Part shown: one piece after another, positions 1 to 7,968 of the stretch
Layout of the letters: every line of letters begins with the position of its first letter
Numbering within the stretch: position 1 is the stretch's first letter
Notes under the pieces: generated by a model
What the model was told of the DNA's origin: nothing
Databases searched by the model: none
What the model saw: the letters and a program-made list of their open reading frames with translations, nothing else
Made by a program: the position numbers and the translations under genes
Source of the DNA: Gordonia zhenghanii
GTDB taxonomy: Bacteria > Actinomycetota > Actinomycetes > Mycobacteriales > Mycobacteriaceae
NCBI RefSeq assembly: GCF_021738965.1
Contig: NZ_JAKKOQ010000007.1
Span: forward strand, 157,620-221,619
Direction of reading: 5' to 3'
Length of the DNA stretch: 64,000 nucleotides

Positions 1-401
1 TGGCCCCAGGTGCCGAACATGATGTGCGCGACGAGGTCATCGTGGTTGATCGTCACACCGTGTCGGGGGTGATGAACCGGACGTGTCTTGCGTGACTCGT
101 CTGCAGCCTTGTACAGATTGCGGCGTGTTGTATTGAACGCGTCCATGAGGTCGGGAAGTTCGTCGAGCTTCTCAATCCACTTGGTGGTTCCGGCTATGTC
201 GTTTGCGTAGCTACGAAGCTTGGTGTCGATGGCGTGGCGAATCGAGACTTCCGCAATTCCGAGGAGTGCACTGAGCGATGACGCTACGTCGACGTTCCAC
301 ACGTAGAGATTGAGAACCTCGGTGTCGTCCGAGCAGTGTCGGCGGTAATGAGCGAGCCGTGCGTCATGCAGATGCGCGAGCACCTTCGAGGGGTCGGTCA
401 T
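1..401 (-). CDS. Abi-like protein (AbiD/AbiF superfamily), C-terminal part beyond window
   Basis: An open frame on the minus strand starts with ATG at 401 and runs off the window edge, giving 133 N-terminal residues. The protein has the Abi_2-type signature: LNLYVWNVDVASSLSALLGI, then EVSIRHAID, and near the edge HIMFGTWG. These correspond to the family pattern LYxWN...EVxLRNAI...FGxW. Abi_2 proteins (AbiD, AbiF) are phage-defence or toxin-antitoxin proteins with a HEPN-like ribonuclease fold. The C-terminal half, where more conserved residues would lie, is not in the window, so activity cannot be judged. The gene is divergent from the peptide deformylase gene. A hairpin-rich small RNA candidate lies just upstream in the opposite orientation. 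Family assignment is from motif recognition only. Confidence 0.7.
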   Translation of the reverse strand, partial: MTDPSKVLAHLHDARLAHYRRHCSDDTEVLNLYVWNVDVASSLSALLGIAEVSIRHAIDTKLRSYANDIAGTTKWIEKLDELPDLMDAFNTTRRNLYKAADESRKTRPVHHPRHGVTINHDDLVAHIMFGTWG

Positions 402-429
402 AGTGAATTAATCTGGCATAAATACCAAG

Positions 430-512
430 CTGTGGTAGCGTTCTTGTCAGATGCAGCTTCGGCTGTTCTTGAAGAAGCCTCGACCTCTGTGGTCGGGGCT
501 TCCTTGTTTGTG
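430..512 (+). ncRNA. candidate small RNA divergent from the Abi gene
   Basis: A short unit without coding potential lies between the Abi gene and def. It has a TAGCGT -10-like element at 436-441, a UUCG-capped hairpin at 453-466 (GCAGC/GCUGU arms) and a 12-bp terminator hairpin at 474-502 followed by a U-rich tail. Transcription from about 448 would give an RNA of roughly 60 nt ending at the terminator. No gene upstream on this strand needs that terminator, since the neighbour on the left runs the other way. Structured RNAs have been described next to abiF genes, so an antitoxin-type RNA is a reasonable hypothesis. Transcription is inferred, not shown. Confidence 0.45.
474..510 (+). terminator. 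Rho-independent terminator
   Basis: The arms 474-485 and 491-502 pair over 12 bp with one G-U wobble and a 5-nt loop. A U-rich tail (CTTGTTTG) follows at 503-510. It ends the candidate small RNA upstream of def. Confidence 0.7.
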
Positions 513-546
513 TGATCCCTTGACGTCCGACCTGCCGCGGTGAAGC

Positions 547-1122
547 GTGAAGGCCATGCCTGTCGCTGAACTACTACGTCTCGGAACTGCCCGCACGATC
601 GTCCGGTGGGGCGACCCCGTCCTTCATCGGCGGGCCAGGCCGGTGACCGACTTCGGCGACGCGTTCCAACAGCTTCTGGCCGACATGTTCGCGACCAACC
701 AGGCCGCGTCGGGCGCGGGTCTTGCGGCGCAGCAAATCGGCGTCGACCTGGCCGCCTTCATCTACGACTGCACCGACGAGACCGGGCGACGCCGCACCGG
801 CGTCGTCTGCAATCCCGAGTGCGAGCTGCCCGAGGGGGACGAGCGGCGCCTCGTCTCGTACGACGAAGGATGTCTGTCGCTACCCGGCGCGTTCGTCGAC
901 GTCGACCGCCCGGATGTCGCGACGTGCCGCGGATTCGACCAGTACGGCGACCCGGTCACGCTGACCGGAGGCGGCACCTTCGGTCGATGCCTGCAGCACG
1001 AGACCGACCACCTGAACGGGATGGTCTTCGGCGACCGGTTGTCGTCGCGCAAACGCAAGCAGTTGTACCGACGGTTCGAGGAGACGGCCGCCGAGTACCC
1101 GGTGGGGTGGCCTGCGGAGTAG
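547..1122 (+). CDS. def: peptide deformylase
   Basis: This 191-aa protein removes the N-terminal formyl group from nascent polypeptides in the cytoplasm. All three family motifs are present: GAGLAAQQIGV (about residues 57-67), EGCLSLPG with the metal-ligand Cys near 109, and QHETDHLNG with two metal-ligand His (about 151 and 155) and the catalytic Glu between them. The length is normal for actinobacterial Def. A GTG at 547 and an in-frame ATG at 556 are both plausible starts; neither has a strong ribosome site. Together with the dnaE2 gene that follows it forms no obvious operon, because dnaE2 has its own SOS promoter. It could be a second def paralogue of the genome. Confidence 0.9.
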   Translation: MKAMPVAELLRLGTARTIVRWGDPVLHRRARPVTDFGDAFQQLLADMFATNQAASGAGLAAQQIGVDLAAFIYDCTDETGRRRTGVVCNPECELPEGDERRLVSYDEGCLSLPGAFVDVDRPDVATCRGFDQYGDPVTLTGGGTFGRCLQHETDHLNGMVFGDRLSSRKRKQLYRRFEETAAEYPVGWPAE

Positions 1123-1147
1123 CCGCCGACTCCGACTGTTCCGATAC

Positions 1148-1163
1148 TCGAACGTACGTTCTA
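1148..1163 (+). promoter_or_regulatory. LexA SOS box
   Basis: TCGAACGTACGTTCTA matches the Gram-positive/mycobacterial LexA operator CGAAC-N4-GTTCG with one mismatch in the last position of the core. It abuts a -10 hexamer TATACT at 1162-1167. That places LexA directly over the dnaE2 promoter. Confidence 0.85.
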
Positions 1164-1167
1164 TACT
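1162..1167 (+). promoter_or_regulatory. -10 element of dnaE2, leaderless start
   Basis: TATACT ends six bases before the ATG at 1174. Transcription is therefore expected to begin at or within a base of the start codon, giving a leaderless mRNA. No ribosome site is present, which agrees with this. Confidence 0.65.
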
Positions 1168-1173
1168 TGTGGG

Positions 1174-4100
1174 ATGGGTTGGAGTAACGGTCCGCCGACC
1201 TGGTCGGAGATGGAGAGAGTGCTCTCGGGGCGGGCCCCGGGGGCGGACGACCGACGCGGCGAGACGTTTCCGCCCACGTTCAACGGGTCGGTTCCCGGCG
1301 ACGGCGGGGACTCGCCCGCGTGGTCGCGCAAGCGCGGCGAATACGTGGCCGCCGACATCGCGCACGGGACGTCGACCGTCGACTACGCGGAACTGCACGC
1401 GCACAGTGCGTACAGCTTTCTCGACGGCGCGTCGATGCCCGAGGCCATGGTCGAGGAGGCGCAGCGGCTCGGGCTGACAGCGCTGTCGTTGACCGATCAC
1501 GACGGCTTCTACGGAGTCGTCCGCTTCGCCGAAGCCGCCCGCGAATTCGGCATGCCGACCGTGTTCGGCGCCGAACTGTCGCTGCAGCGTGACGCGCCGC
1601 GTGCCGGAGCCGTCGATCCGCCCGGCGACCACCTGCTGATCCTCGCGCGCGGCGACGAAGGCTATCGCCGACTGTCGCGGGTCATCGCCGACGCGCACAT
1701 GACCGGCGGCGAGAAAGGGCTCTTGCGATACGACGCCGACGCGATCACCGCCGCGGCCTCGGGCGGGCACTGGCAGATCCTCACCGGCTGCCGCAAAGGC
1801 TCAGTGCGCCGTGGACTCGCACGCGCCGGACGCGTCGGCGCACGCGACGCGCTCGGCGACCTCGTCGAGCGGTGCGGAGCGTCGAACGTGGCAGTCGAAC
1901 TGACGGCGACGGGCGTCTCCGACGACGACGAACGCAACGCGATCCTGGCCGACCTGGCCACTGAGATGAGACTGTCGACGGTCGCGACGACGGGCGCCCA
2001 CTTCGCCGGGCCGTCGAACCGCAAGCTCGCGACCGCGGTGGCCGCCGTCCGCGCGCGCACCGACATCACGACCATCGACGGTTGGCTGCCCGGCGTCGGC
2101 GGAGCGCATCTGCGCAGCGGAGACGAGATGGCCAGGCTGCTGCCCGCGCACCTCGACGCCATCGACAACGCCGTCCAGTTGGCCGCCGACTGCGCGTTCT
2201 CCCTCGGGCTGATTGCGCCGAACCTGCCGCCGTTCGACGTCCCCGACGGCCACACCGAAGCCAGTTGGCTGCGACATCTCACCGAGAAGGGGGCGGTGCG
2301 CCGCTACGGGACGCGAGCCGAACGACCCGACGCGTACCGGCAGCTCGACCACGAACTCGCGATCATCGAGACGCTCACGTTCCCCGGGTATTTCCTCGTC
2401 GTCCACGACATCGTCTCGTTCTGCAAGAACAACGACATCCTGTGCCAGGGGCGGGGGAGTTCGGCGAACTCCGCGGTCTGCTTCGCACTCGGCATCACCA
2501 ACGTCGACCCGGTCGGCAACCACCTCCTGTTCGAGCGGTTCCTCTCGCCCGAGCGCGACGGCCCGCCCGACATTGACGTCGACATCGAATCCGACCGCCG
2601 CGAAGAGGTGATCCAGTACGTGTACTCACGGCACGGTCGCTCGCACAGCGCCCAGGTCGCCAACGTCATCACCTATCGGGGCCGCTCCGCCGTCCGCGAC
2701 ATGGCGCGCGCTCTCGGATACGCGCCTGGCCAGCAGGACGCGTGGAGCAAGATCCCCGACTCCGCACCCGACGACGTCCGCGATCTCGCATCGCAGATCT
2801 CCTCCATGCCAAGACATCTCGGGATCCATTCCGGGGGAATGGTGATCTGCGACCGACCGATCGCCGACGTGTGTCCCACCGAGTGGGCGCGCATGCCGGG
2901 CCGCAGCGTCCTGCAGTGGGACAAGGACGACTGCGCCGCCGTCGGCCTCGTCAAATTCGACCTCCTCGGCCTCGGCATGCTGTCGGCATTGCACTACGCG
3001 ATCGACCTCGTCCGCGAGCACAAGGGGATCGACGTCGACCTCGCGACGCTCGACCTGACCGAGGAAGCCGTCTACGACATGCTGTGCCGCGCGGACTCGG
3101 TCGGTGTGTTCCAGGTGGAGTCGCGCGCCCAGATGGCGACACTGCCGCGGTTGAAGCCGCGGAATTTCTACGACCTCGTCGTCGAAGTCGCACTCATCAG
3201 ACCGGGACCGATCCAGGGCGGATCGGTGCACCCGTACATCCGCCGCCGCGACGGCAAAGAACCGGTGACCGTCGACCATCCGTCGATGCACAAGTCGCTC
3301 GACCGGACGCTCGGCATCCCGCTGTTCCAGGAGCAGATGATGCAGGTGGCGGTCGACGTCGCCGGCTTCGATGCCTCCGAAGCCGACCAGTTGCGGCGCG
3401 CGATGGGATCCAAACGGTCGCCGGAGCGGATGGAACGGCTGCGCAGACGCTTCTACGACGGGATGCGCCAGACGCACGGGATCGAGGGGGCGGTGGCCGA
3501 CCGCATCTACGAGAAGATGGCCGCGTTCGCCAATTTCGGTTTCCCCGAAAGTCATTCGCAGAGTTTCGCGTCGATCGTCTTCTACTCGTCGTGGTTCAAG
3601 CTGCACCATCCGGCGGTCTTCTGCGCGGCACTGCTGCGCGCGCAGCCGATGGGCTTCTACTCGCCGCAGAGCCTCGTCGCCGATGCGCGACGGCACTGCG
3701 TCCAAGTGCATCGGCCGGACGTGAACCTCTCGAGGCGGTACGCGTGGCTGGAGAACGACGGACTCGACGTGCGGATTGGGTTGGCGGCGGTCCGCGGACT
3801 GTCGGACGACGCCGCGCAGCGCATCGTCGACGCGCGAGAGTCGGGTCAGTTCACGTCGGTCGCCGACCTGTCGCGTCGGACAGAACTGACGGTGCCGCAG
3901 TTGGAGTCGTTGGCGACGGCCGGCGCCTTCGAATGCTTCGGGCTGGATCGTCGTGCTGCGCTGTGGGAGGCGGGTGCCGCCGCCGGGCTGCGAGACGACC
4001 AACTCGACGTGACCTCACCGCGCGACGCACCGACACTGCCCGGCATGTCGGAGGTGGAATTGACTGCGGTGGACGCGATCTCGACCGGGATATCGCCGCG

Positions 4101-4458
4101 CGCCTACCCGACGCAGTACTTGCGGCCTCGCCTGAACGCGATGGGAGTGATACCCGCCGACGGGTTGCTCGCCGTCCCCGACGGCACCCGTGTACTGGTC
4201 GGGGGAGCGGTCACGCACCGGCAACGACCGGCCACGGCGTCCGGCGTGACGTTCGTGAACCTCGAAGACGAGACCGGGATGGTCAATGTGGTGTGTTCGG
4301 TAGGCCTCTGGTCTCGGTACCGGACGCTCGCCCAGACTTCGTCCGCCCTCCTGATCCGCGGCAAGGTGCAGAACGCCGAAGGCGCGGTGACCGTCGTCGC
4401 CGACCGACTGAGCAAGCTCGATCTGAAAGTCGGGTCGCGGTCGCGGGATTGGTGTTGA
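1174..4458 (+). CDS. dnaE2: error-prone DNA polymerase III alpha subunit DnaE2 (ImuC)
   Basis: A 1094-aa C-family polymerase for SOS-induced translesion synthesis and damage-induced mutagenesis. The N-terminus has a PHP domain beginning YAELHAHSAYSFLDG (about residues 71-85). The polymerase catalytic motif PDIDVDIES lies near residue 465. The helix-hairpin-helix region follows, and a C-terminal OB-fold (about 1005-1075) ends the protein. The long N-terminal leader and total length fit DnaE2 rather than the roughly 1180-aa replicative DnaE1. The gene has its own SOS box and leaderless promoter. Its usual partners imuA'/imuB are not adjacent and are expected elsewhere in the genome. A repeat cluster follows the stop codon. 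Confidence 0.93.
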   Translation: MGWSNGPPTWSEMERVLSGRAPGADDRRGETFPPTFNGSVPGDGGDSPAWSRKRGEYVAADIAHGTSTVDYAELHAHSAYSFLDGASMPEAMVEEAQRLGLTALSLTDHDGFYGVVRFAEAAREFGMPTVFGAELSLQRDAPRAGAVDPPGDHLLILARGDEGYRRLSRVIADAHMTGGEKGLLRYDADAITAAASGGHWQILTGCRKGSVRRGLARAGRVGARDALGDLVERCGASNVAVELTATGVSDDDERNAILADLATEMRLSTVATTGAHFAGPSNRKLATAVAAVRARTDITTIDGWLPGVGGAHLRSGDEMARLLPAHLDAIDNAVQLAADCAFSLGLIAPNLPPFDVPDGHTEASWLRHLTEKGAVRRYGTRAERPDAYRQLDHELAIIETLTFPGYFLVVHDIVSFCKNNDILCQGRGSSANSAVCFALGITNVDPVGNHLLFERFLSPERDGPPDIDVDIESDRREEVIQYVYSRHGRSHSAQVANVITYRGRSAVRDMARALGYAPGQQDAWSKIPDSAPDDVRDLASQISSMPRHLGIHSGGMVICDRPIADVCPTEWARMPGRSVLQWDKDDCAAVGLVKFDLLGLGMLSALHYAIDLVREHKGIDVDLATLDLTEEAVYDMLCRADSVGVFQVESRAQMATLPRLKPRNFYDLVVEVALIRPGPIQGGSVHPYIRRRDGKEPVTVDHPSMHKSLDRTLGIPLFQEQMMQVAVDVAGFDASEADQLRRAMGSKRSPERMERLRRRFYDGMRQTHGIEGAVADRIYEKMAAFANFGFPESHSQSFASIVFYSSWFKLHHPAVFCAALLRAQPMGFYSPQSLVADARRHCVQVHRPDVNLSRRYAWLENDGLDVRIGLAAVRGLSDDAAQRIVDARESGQFTSVADLSRRTELTVPQLESLATAGAFECFGLDRRAALWEAGAAAGLRDDQLDVTSPRDAPTLPGMSEVELTAVDAISTGISPRAYPTQYLRPRLNAMGVIPADGLLAVPDGTRVLVGGAVTHRQRPATASGVTFVNLEDETGMVNVVCSVGLWSRYRTLAQTSSALLIRGKVQNAEGAVTVVADRLSKLDLKVGSRSRDWC

Positions 4459-4560
4459 GGTCTCGACCGGCAAAAGGGTCTCGACTCCGCTCGACCGGCG
4501 TGAGGGGTCTCGACTTCGCTCGACCAGCAGAAATAGGATCGACCAGCGGAAATGAGAGTC
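4459..4560. repeat. GGTCTCGACTCCGCTCGACC-type dispersed repeat cluster
   Basis: Three degenerate copies of the unit (GG)GTCTCGACTCCGCTCGACCGGCGG fill the space between the convergent dnaE2 and citA genes. The same unit recurs near 6.9, 7.6, 9.2, 20.5, 26.1, 27.4 and 37.0 kb. No gene is seen here. Confidence 0.8.
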
Positions 4561-4564
4561 GAGA

Positions 4565-5686
4565 TCACACGCGCCGCGGTTCGGGGCCGACATAGCGGGC
4601 GACGGGCCGGATGATCTTGCCTTCGGCGGCCTGCTCGAGGATGTTGGCCGTCCAGCCGACGACGCGGGCGACGCCGAAGGTAGGCGTGAACATCTCGGGC
4701 GGCAGCCCGACCTCGTGCATCAGGACGCCGGCATAGAACTCGACGTTCGCGTACAGCTTTCGACCGGGCTTCAGTTCATTGATCGCCGCCTCGATCTCGG
4801 TTTCGACGGACGTAGCCTGCCGGACCAGCGAAGTCCGGTACCGCCGCTGGACAACGGATTTGAGAAGCTCGGCACGCGGATCGTGAGTCCGGTACACGGC
4901 GTGACCGAATCCCATGATGATCTCGCCGCGCTCGATCCGGCCGCGGACCCAGTCGCGGGTGTTCGACGGGTCGCCGATCTCCTCCAGCGCGGCGAGCGCC
5001 CTGCTCGGAGCCCCGCCGTGCAACGGGCCGAGGAACGCGCCGAGCGCGCCGAGAACTGAGGACGTCATGTCCGACCCGGTGGAGGCAACCACGCGCCCCG
5101 CGAACGTCGACGCGTTGAAGCCATGGTCGATCGTCGTGATCAGGTACGTGCGCAGGGAGTCGGCCGACTCGGGGTTCGCTGCCCCAGTCGCCATCCGCAG
5201 ATAGTCGGAGACGTGATCGGCGTCGGGGTCTGCGTCGAGCACGTCCTTGCCCTGTGAGAGTCGTTGTGCGGCAGCGAGAATCGTGGGGACGACGGCGGCC
5301 ACCCGCAGCGCGGCGTTGATGCGCTCGGTCTCGTCCATGTCGAACAGCGGCCGATCGCCGACACCGATCGCGGCCAGCGCGACGCGTAGCGCGGCGAGCG
5401 GTTCGACGCCCGGAGTCACTACCTGACGCAACAGGTCGACGGTCGCGCCGTCGATCGTGCGTAGCGGCCCAACCCGGCGCGCGAACGCCGCCGACTGCTC
5501 CGGCGACGGGAGAGCGCCGAACACCATCAGATGCCAGACGTCCTCGAACGTCGACGAGCGCGCAAGGTCGGTCGCGTCGTACTCGCGGTAGTGGTAGAAG
5601 CCCTCCTCGCCTCGGACGTCGCCGATCTCGGTGTCGGTGACGATGACGTTCTTCAAGCCGCGGGGAACGCTGATCGGTGTGCTCAT
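4565..5686 (-). CDS. citA: citrate synthase 2
   Basis: A 373-aa citrate (Si)-synthase-family enzyme condensing acetyl-CoA with oxaloacetate. ATG at 5686 was chosen because the open frame upstream of it overlaps the divergent gene and lacks citrate-synthase sequence; the resulting length equals M. tuberculosis CitA. Active-site motifs are visible: PLHGGAPS (His near 222), GFGHAVYR (His near 260) and NVEFYAG near 313. In the last motif the canonical catalytic Asp is Glu. The gene is divergent from a helix-turn-helix/citrate synthase fusion across only 54 bp containing a perfect palindrome, so joint regulation is likely. Confidence 0.9.
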   Translation of the reverse strand: MSTPISVPRGLKNVIVTDTEIGDVRGEEGFYHYREYDATDLARSSTFEDVWHLMVFGALPSPEQSAAFARRVGPLRTIDGATVDLLRQVVTPGVEPLAALRVALAAIGVGDRPLFDMDETERINAALRVAAVVPTILAAAQRLSQGKDVLDADPDADHVSDYLRMATGAANPESADSLRTYLITTIDHGFNASTFAGRVVASTGSDMTSSVLGALGAFLGPLHGGAPSRALAALEEIGDPSNTRDWVRGRIERGEIIMGFGHAVYRTHDPRAELLKSVVQRRYRTSLVRQATSVETEIEAAINELKPGRKLYANVEFYAGVLMHEVGLPPEMFTPTFGVARVVGWTANILEQAAEGKIIRPVARYVGPEPRRV

Positions 5687-5722
5687 GACTCGATCATCAC
5701 GCTGTTGATCAATGTCCGCAAT

Positions 5723-5737
5723 GTTGATTGAATCAAC
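5723..5737. promoter_or_regulatory. palindromic operator between citA and the HTH-citrate synthase gene
   Basis: GTTGATTGAATCAAC is a perfect 6-3-6 palindrome ending three bases before the GTG of the fusion gene. A second palindrome, TTGATCAA, lies about 10 bases to the left. The downstream protein has an N-terminal DNA-binding domain, so autoregulation is a natural inference. Confidence 0.6.
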
Positions 5738-5740
5738 CGC

Positions 5741-6805
5741 GTGGACCAGTGGATCACCACGTCGGAGGCTGCTGCGCGGCTCGGCGTCAAGCGCGGAACG
5801 CTGTACTCGTATGTGAGTCGCGGCGTTCTGGAGTCCAAGCGACAGCCGGGACAGTCCGAGTCGTTGTTCAACCGCACTCAGATCGATTCCCTCGCCGACG
5901 CGAAACACGACGGGCGACGCGCAGGCGACCGCTTGCTGCGCTTCCGTGCGGTGTCGACGCAGGTGTCGTCGATCCGCGATGGACGGCTCTACCTGCGAGG
6001 ACGCGACATCTCGGTGGTGTGCGCCGAGATGGACTTCGCGGCCGCCGCACGATTCGTGCTCGACGTGGACGAGCCGCTCCGGGCGCCGACCGTTGAGAAC
6101 TCGCCGATCGCGGCCGTCGACGTGGAACGACGGATCCCGCTCACCGTCGCGGTGATCGCCGCGCACGATCCGCTCCGCTCCGACCGCACGGATACGTCTT
6201 CTCGCGTCCTCGGCTTGGTTCCCGTTCTCGCAGCGGCAGTCCCGGAGATCGACTTCGCGCACCCCTGGGTGGACTTACTGGCGACGACGTTGATCGACAA
6301 CGGACTCGCCGCGTCGACGACAGCCGCACGAGTCGCGGCGTCGGCGCGCGCCGGTGTCTTCGACGCTCTGCTCGCCGGCTACGCGGCGCTGTCCGGGCCG
6401 TTGCACGGCGGGGCGCCCGCTGCGGCGTACGAGTTGGTCAGTGCAGTCGTCGACGGGACGCCCGTCGACCGGGCCTTGGCCGACGCCGTGGTCGAGGGCA
6501 GGCTGCCGGGGTTCGGGCACGTCATTTATCGCGGACCGGATCCGCGGGCGAAGATCGTGTTCGACCGCATTCGCCGCGATGTGCCTGATTCAGCTGTGCT
6601 CGCCGCTGCCGACCAGATCGTTGCCCGTGCAGGCCGAGCAGTGAACGTTGATCTCGCGAGCGCCGTGATCGCGCGCGAACTGGGCCTCGGTCCGCGAGCA
6701 GGTGAAGTCCTGTTCCAATACGGCAGGACGATCGGGATGGCGGCGCACGCGGTCGAGGAGTACGGGGAAGCGCCGCTGCGGTGGCGGGGGAGCAGTGGCG
6801 GGTAG
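5741..6805 (+). CDS. citrate synthase-like protein with N-terminal MerR/excisionase-type HTH
   Basis: A 354-aa fusion. Residues 1-60 (WITTSEAAARLGVKRGTLYS...) form a MerR/excisionase-like winged helix-turn-helix. From about residue 70 the protein is a citrate synthase domain of reduced length. The three catalytic positions are kept: PLHGGAPAAA (His near 222), GFGHVIYRGPDPRAK (His near 257) and NVDLASAV, where the Asp is retained. It could be an active (methyl)citrate synthase, a metabolite-sensing repressor, or both. Initiation at the GTG at 5741 would be nearly leaderless. The divergent citA and the shared palindrome suggest it regulates that gene. Function is inferred. Confidence 0.8.
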   Translation: MDQWITTSEAAARLGVKRGTLYSYVSRGVLESKRQPGQSESLFNRTQIDSLADAKHDGRRAGDRLLRFRAVSTQVSSIRDGRLYLRGRDISVVCAEMDFAAAARFVLDVDEPLRAPTVENSPIAAVDVERRIPLTVAVIAAHDPLRSDRTDTSSRVLGLVPVLAAAVPEIDFAHPWVDLLATTLIDNGLAASTTAARVAASARAGVFDALLAGYAALSGPLHGGAPAAAYELVSAVVDGTPVDRALADAVVEGRLPGFGHVIYRGPDPRAKIVFDRIRRDVPDSAVLAAADQIVARAGRAVNVDLASAVIARELGLGPRAGEVLFQYGRTIGMAAHAVEEYGEAPLRWRGSSGG

Positions 6806-6867
6806 GGGTCTCGACCCTTCGACTCGCTCAACTGGATGCGCTGTGGTCGCTGGCATTGACGTGTGGG

Positions 6868-6943
6868 ACTGGGTCTCGACTCCGCTCGACCGGCGGGGGT
6901 CTCGACTTCGCTCGACCGGCGGTGGGGGGATCGACCAGCGGTA
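6868..6943. repeat. dispersed repeat, two full copies plus fragment
   Basis: Two adjacent GGTCTCGACTCCGCTCGACCGGCGG-type units and a partial third lie between the convergent HTH-citrate synthase and trmL genes. They differ at the CTCCG/CTTCG position. Confidence 0.8.
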
Positions 6944-6949
6944 AAGAAG

Positions 6950-7414
6950 TTACACTGCGCCGTCGAACCCGTGCTGACGCCACGCTTCGTAGAGGGCGAC
7001 GCTGGTCGCGTTCGCGAGATTCATCGAGCGGCGGTCGGCGAGCATCGGGATCCGCAGTTGCTCGGTGATGTGCACGTCATTGAGAACGTCGTCGGGCAGT
7101 CCGGTGGGCTCCGGGCCGAACAGCAGGACGTCGCCCGCTTGATACTCGACGTCGGTGTGGAAGCGAGTCGCGTGCGAGCTGAAGGCGAACACCCGCTCAG
7201 GCTTGAGCCGATCCCACGCGGTCTGCAGGTCCGGATGAACGGTCACGTTCGCCATCTCGTGATAGTCGAGCCCCGCGCGCTTGACCTGCGTGTCGGACAT
7301 CGAGAAACCGAGCGGCTCGATCAGGTGCAGTTCGCAGCCGGTGTTGGCCGCGATCCGAATCGCATTGCCGGTGTTGGGCGGGATGCAGGGCGCGTAGTAC
7401 ATGATCCGGAACAC
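6950..7414 (-). CDS. trmL: tRNA (cytidine(34)-2'-O)-methyltransferase
   Basis: A 154-aa single-domain SpoU/SPOUT methyltransferase. The features are the N-terminal YYAPCIPPNTGNAIRIAANT segment, LLFGPEPTGLPDDV in the middle, and the C-terminal knot motif LRIPMLADRRSMNLANATSV that binds S-adenosylmethionine. The length fits TrmL/YibK, which modifies the wobble base of tRNA-Leu. The gene stands alone, with repeats beyond its 3' end. ATG at 7414 is the only sensible start. Confidence 0.9.
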   Translation of the reverse strand: MFRIMYYAPCIPPNTGNAIRIAANTGCELHLIEPLGFSMSDTQVKRAGLDYHEMANVTVHPDLQTAWDRLKPERVFAFSSHATRFHTDVEYQAGDVLLFGPEPTGLPDDVLNDVHITEQLRIPMLADRRSMNLANATSVALYEAWRQHGFDGAV

Positions 7415-7600
7415 GGACAGAGTCTATGCCCCAGCCGAATCCCTTGACATACACCGAACATTCGTGCGAGACTCGTATGTCCGCAACAAACAGCGTCGAT
7501 CATCTCACGATCCGCGAGCACCGTTGCGAATCTCCTGAGGAACTCTGGGTCTGGGATCGCGCGCCGTTACAAAGCGCAGCGACCAACGAGAGCCTCAATG

Positions 7601-7647
7601 AAGTCTCGACTTCGCTCGACCGACGGAATAACCCGCTCGATCAGCGA
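7601..7647. repeat. dispersed repeat copy
   Basis: One unit (GTCTCGACTTCGCTCGACC) plus a degenerate half unit (CGCTCGATCAGCGAAG) lies just upstream of the three-hairpin element. The stretch 7415-7600 shows no gene or clear signal. Confidence 0.7.
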
Positions 7648-7652
7648 AGATG

Positions 7653-7711
7653 CTTCGCCGACACGGCGAAGACACTCCGCGCAAGCGGAGATACGGGCGA
7701 ATTCGGAGCCC
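7653..7711 (+). ncRNA. three consecutive hairpins upstream of a 49-aa ORF
   Basis: Hairpin 1 pairs CTTCGCCG at 7653-7660 with CGGCGAAG at 7664-7671. Hairpin 2 pairs CTCCGC at 7675-7680 with GCGGAG at 7685-7690 around a GCAA tetraloop. Hairpin 3 is weaker, with GGGC at 7695-7698 and GCCC at 7708-7711. They sit 70-130 bases before the start of the small ORF at 7782. I do not recognise a known RNA class. A structured 5' leader or a separate small RNA are both possible. Confidence 0.4.
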
Positions 7712-7781
7712 AAGACCCACGACTTGCACAGCAGTGACGCGCCGCGTCGCTGCCGACTACCCATGCCGAGGAGGCATACAC

Positions 7782-7931
7782 ATGTTTACGAACAACACGA
7801 TCAACACTGACACGACCGATCTCGATCCGAACCAGACCGTCTGGTTCCAGATCGACGACGCCACCGGCTTCTACGTGACCGTCGAGGAGTTCCTCGCCGT
7901 CGCACGTTCGCAGCAGTTGGTGGCCGCCTGA
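7782..7931 (+). CDS. 49-aa acidic hypothetical protein
   Basis: This small frame begins with ATG at 7782, eight bases after a near-perfect ribosome site (GAGGAGG). That site is the main reason for accepting it and for choosing this start over the longer open frame. The product is acidic, starts [10 protein letters not shown] and ends [13 protein letters not shown]. The middle ([20 protein letters not shown]) looks like a compact beta-rich fold. It has no signal peptide or membrane segment. It lies 37 bases upstream of folD on the same strand and could be co-transcribed with it. Function unknown. Confidence 0.6.
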   Translation: MFTNNTINTDTTDLDPNQTVWFQIDDATGFYVTVEEFLAVARSQQLVAA

Positions 7932-7968
7932 TCGGTCGTTCCACCGACGCGTGGAACAATGGAACACC

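Noticed and set aside
5687..6262. Open frame extending citA upstream to 6262
   Set aside because: It is antisense to the HTH-citrate synthase gene and has no citrate-synthase sequence; the family N-terminus begins at 5686.
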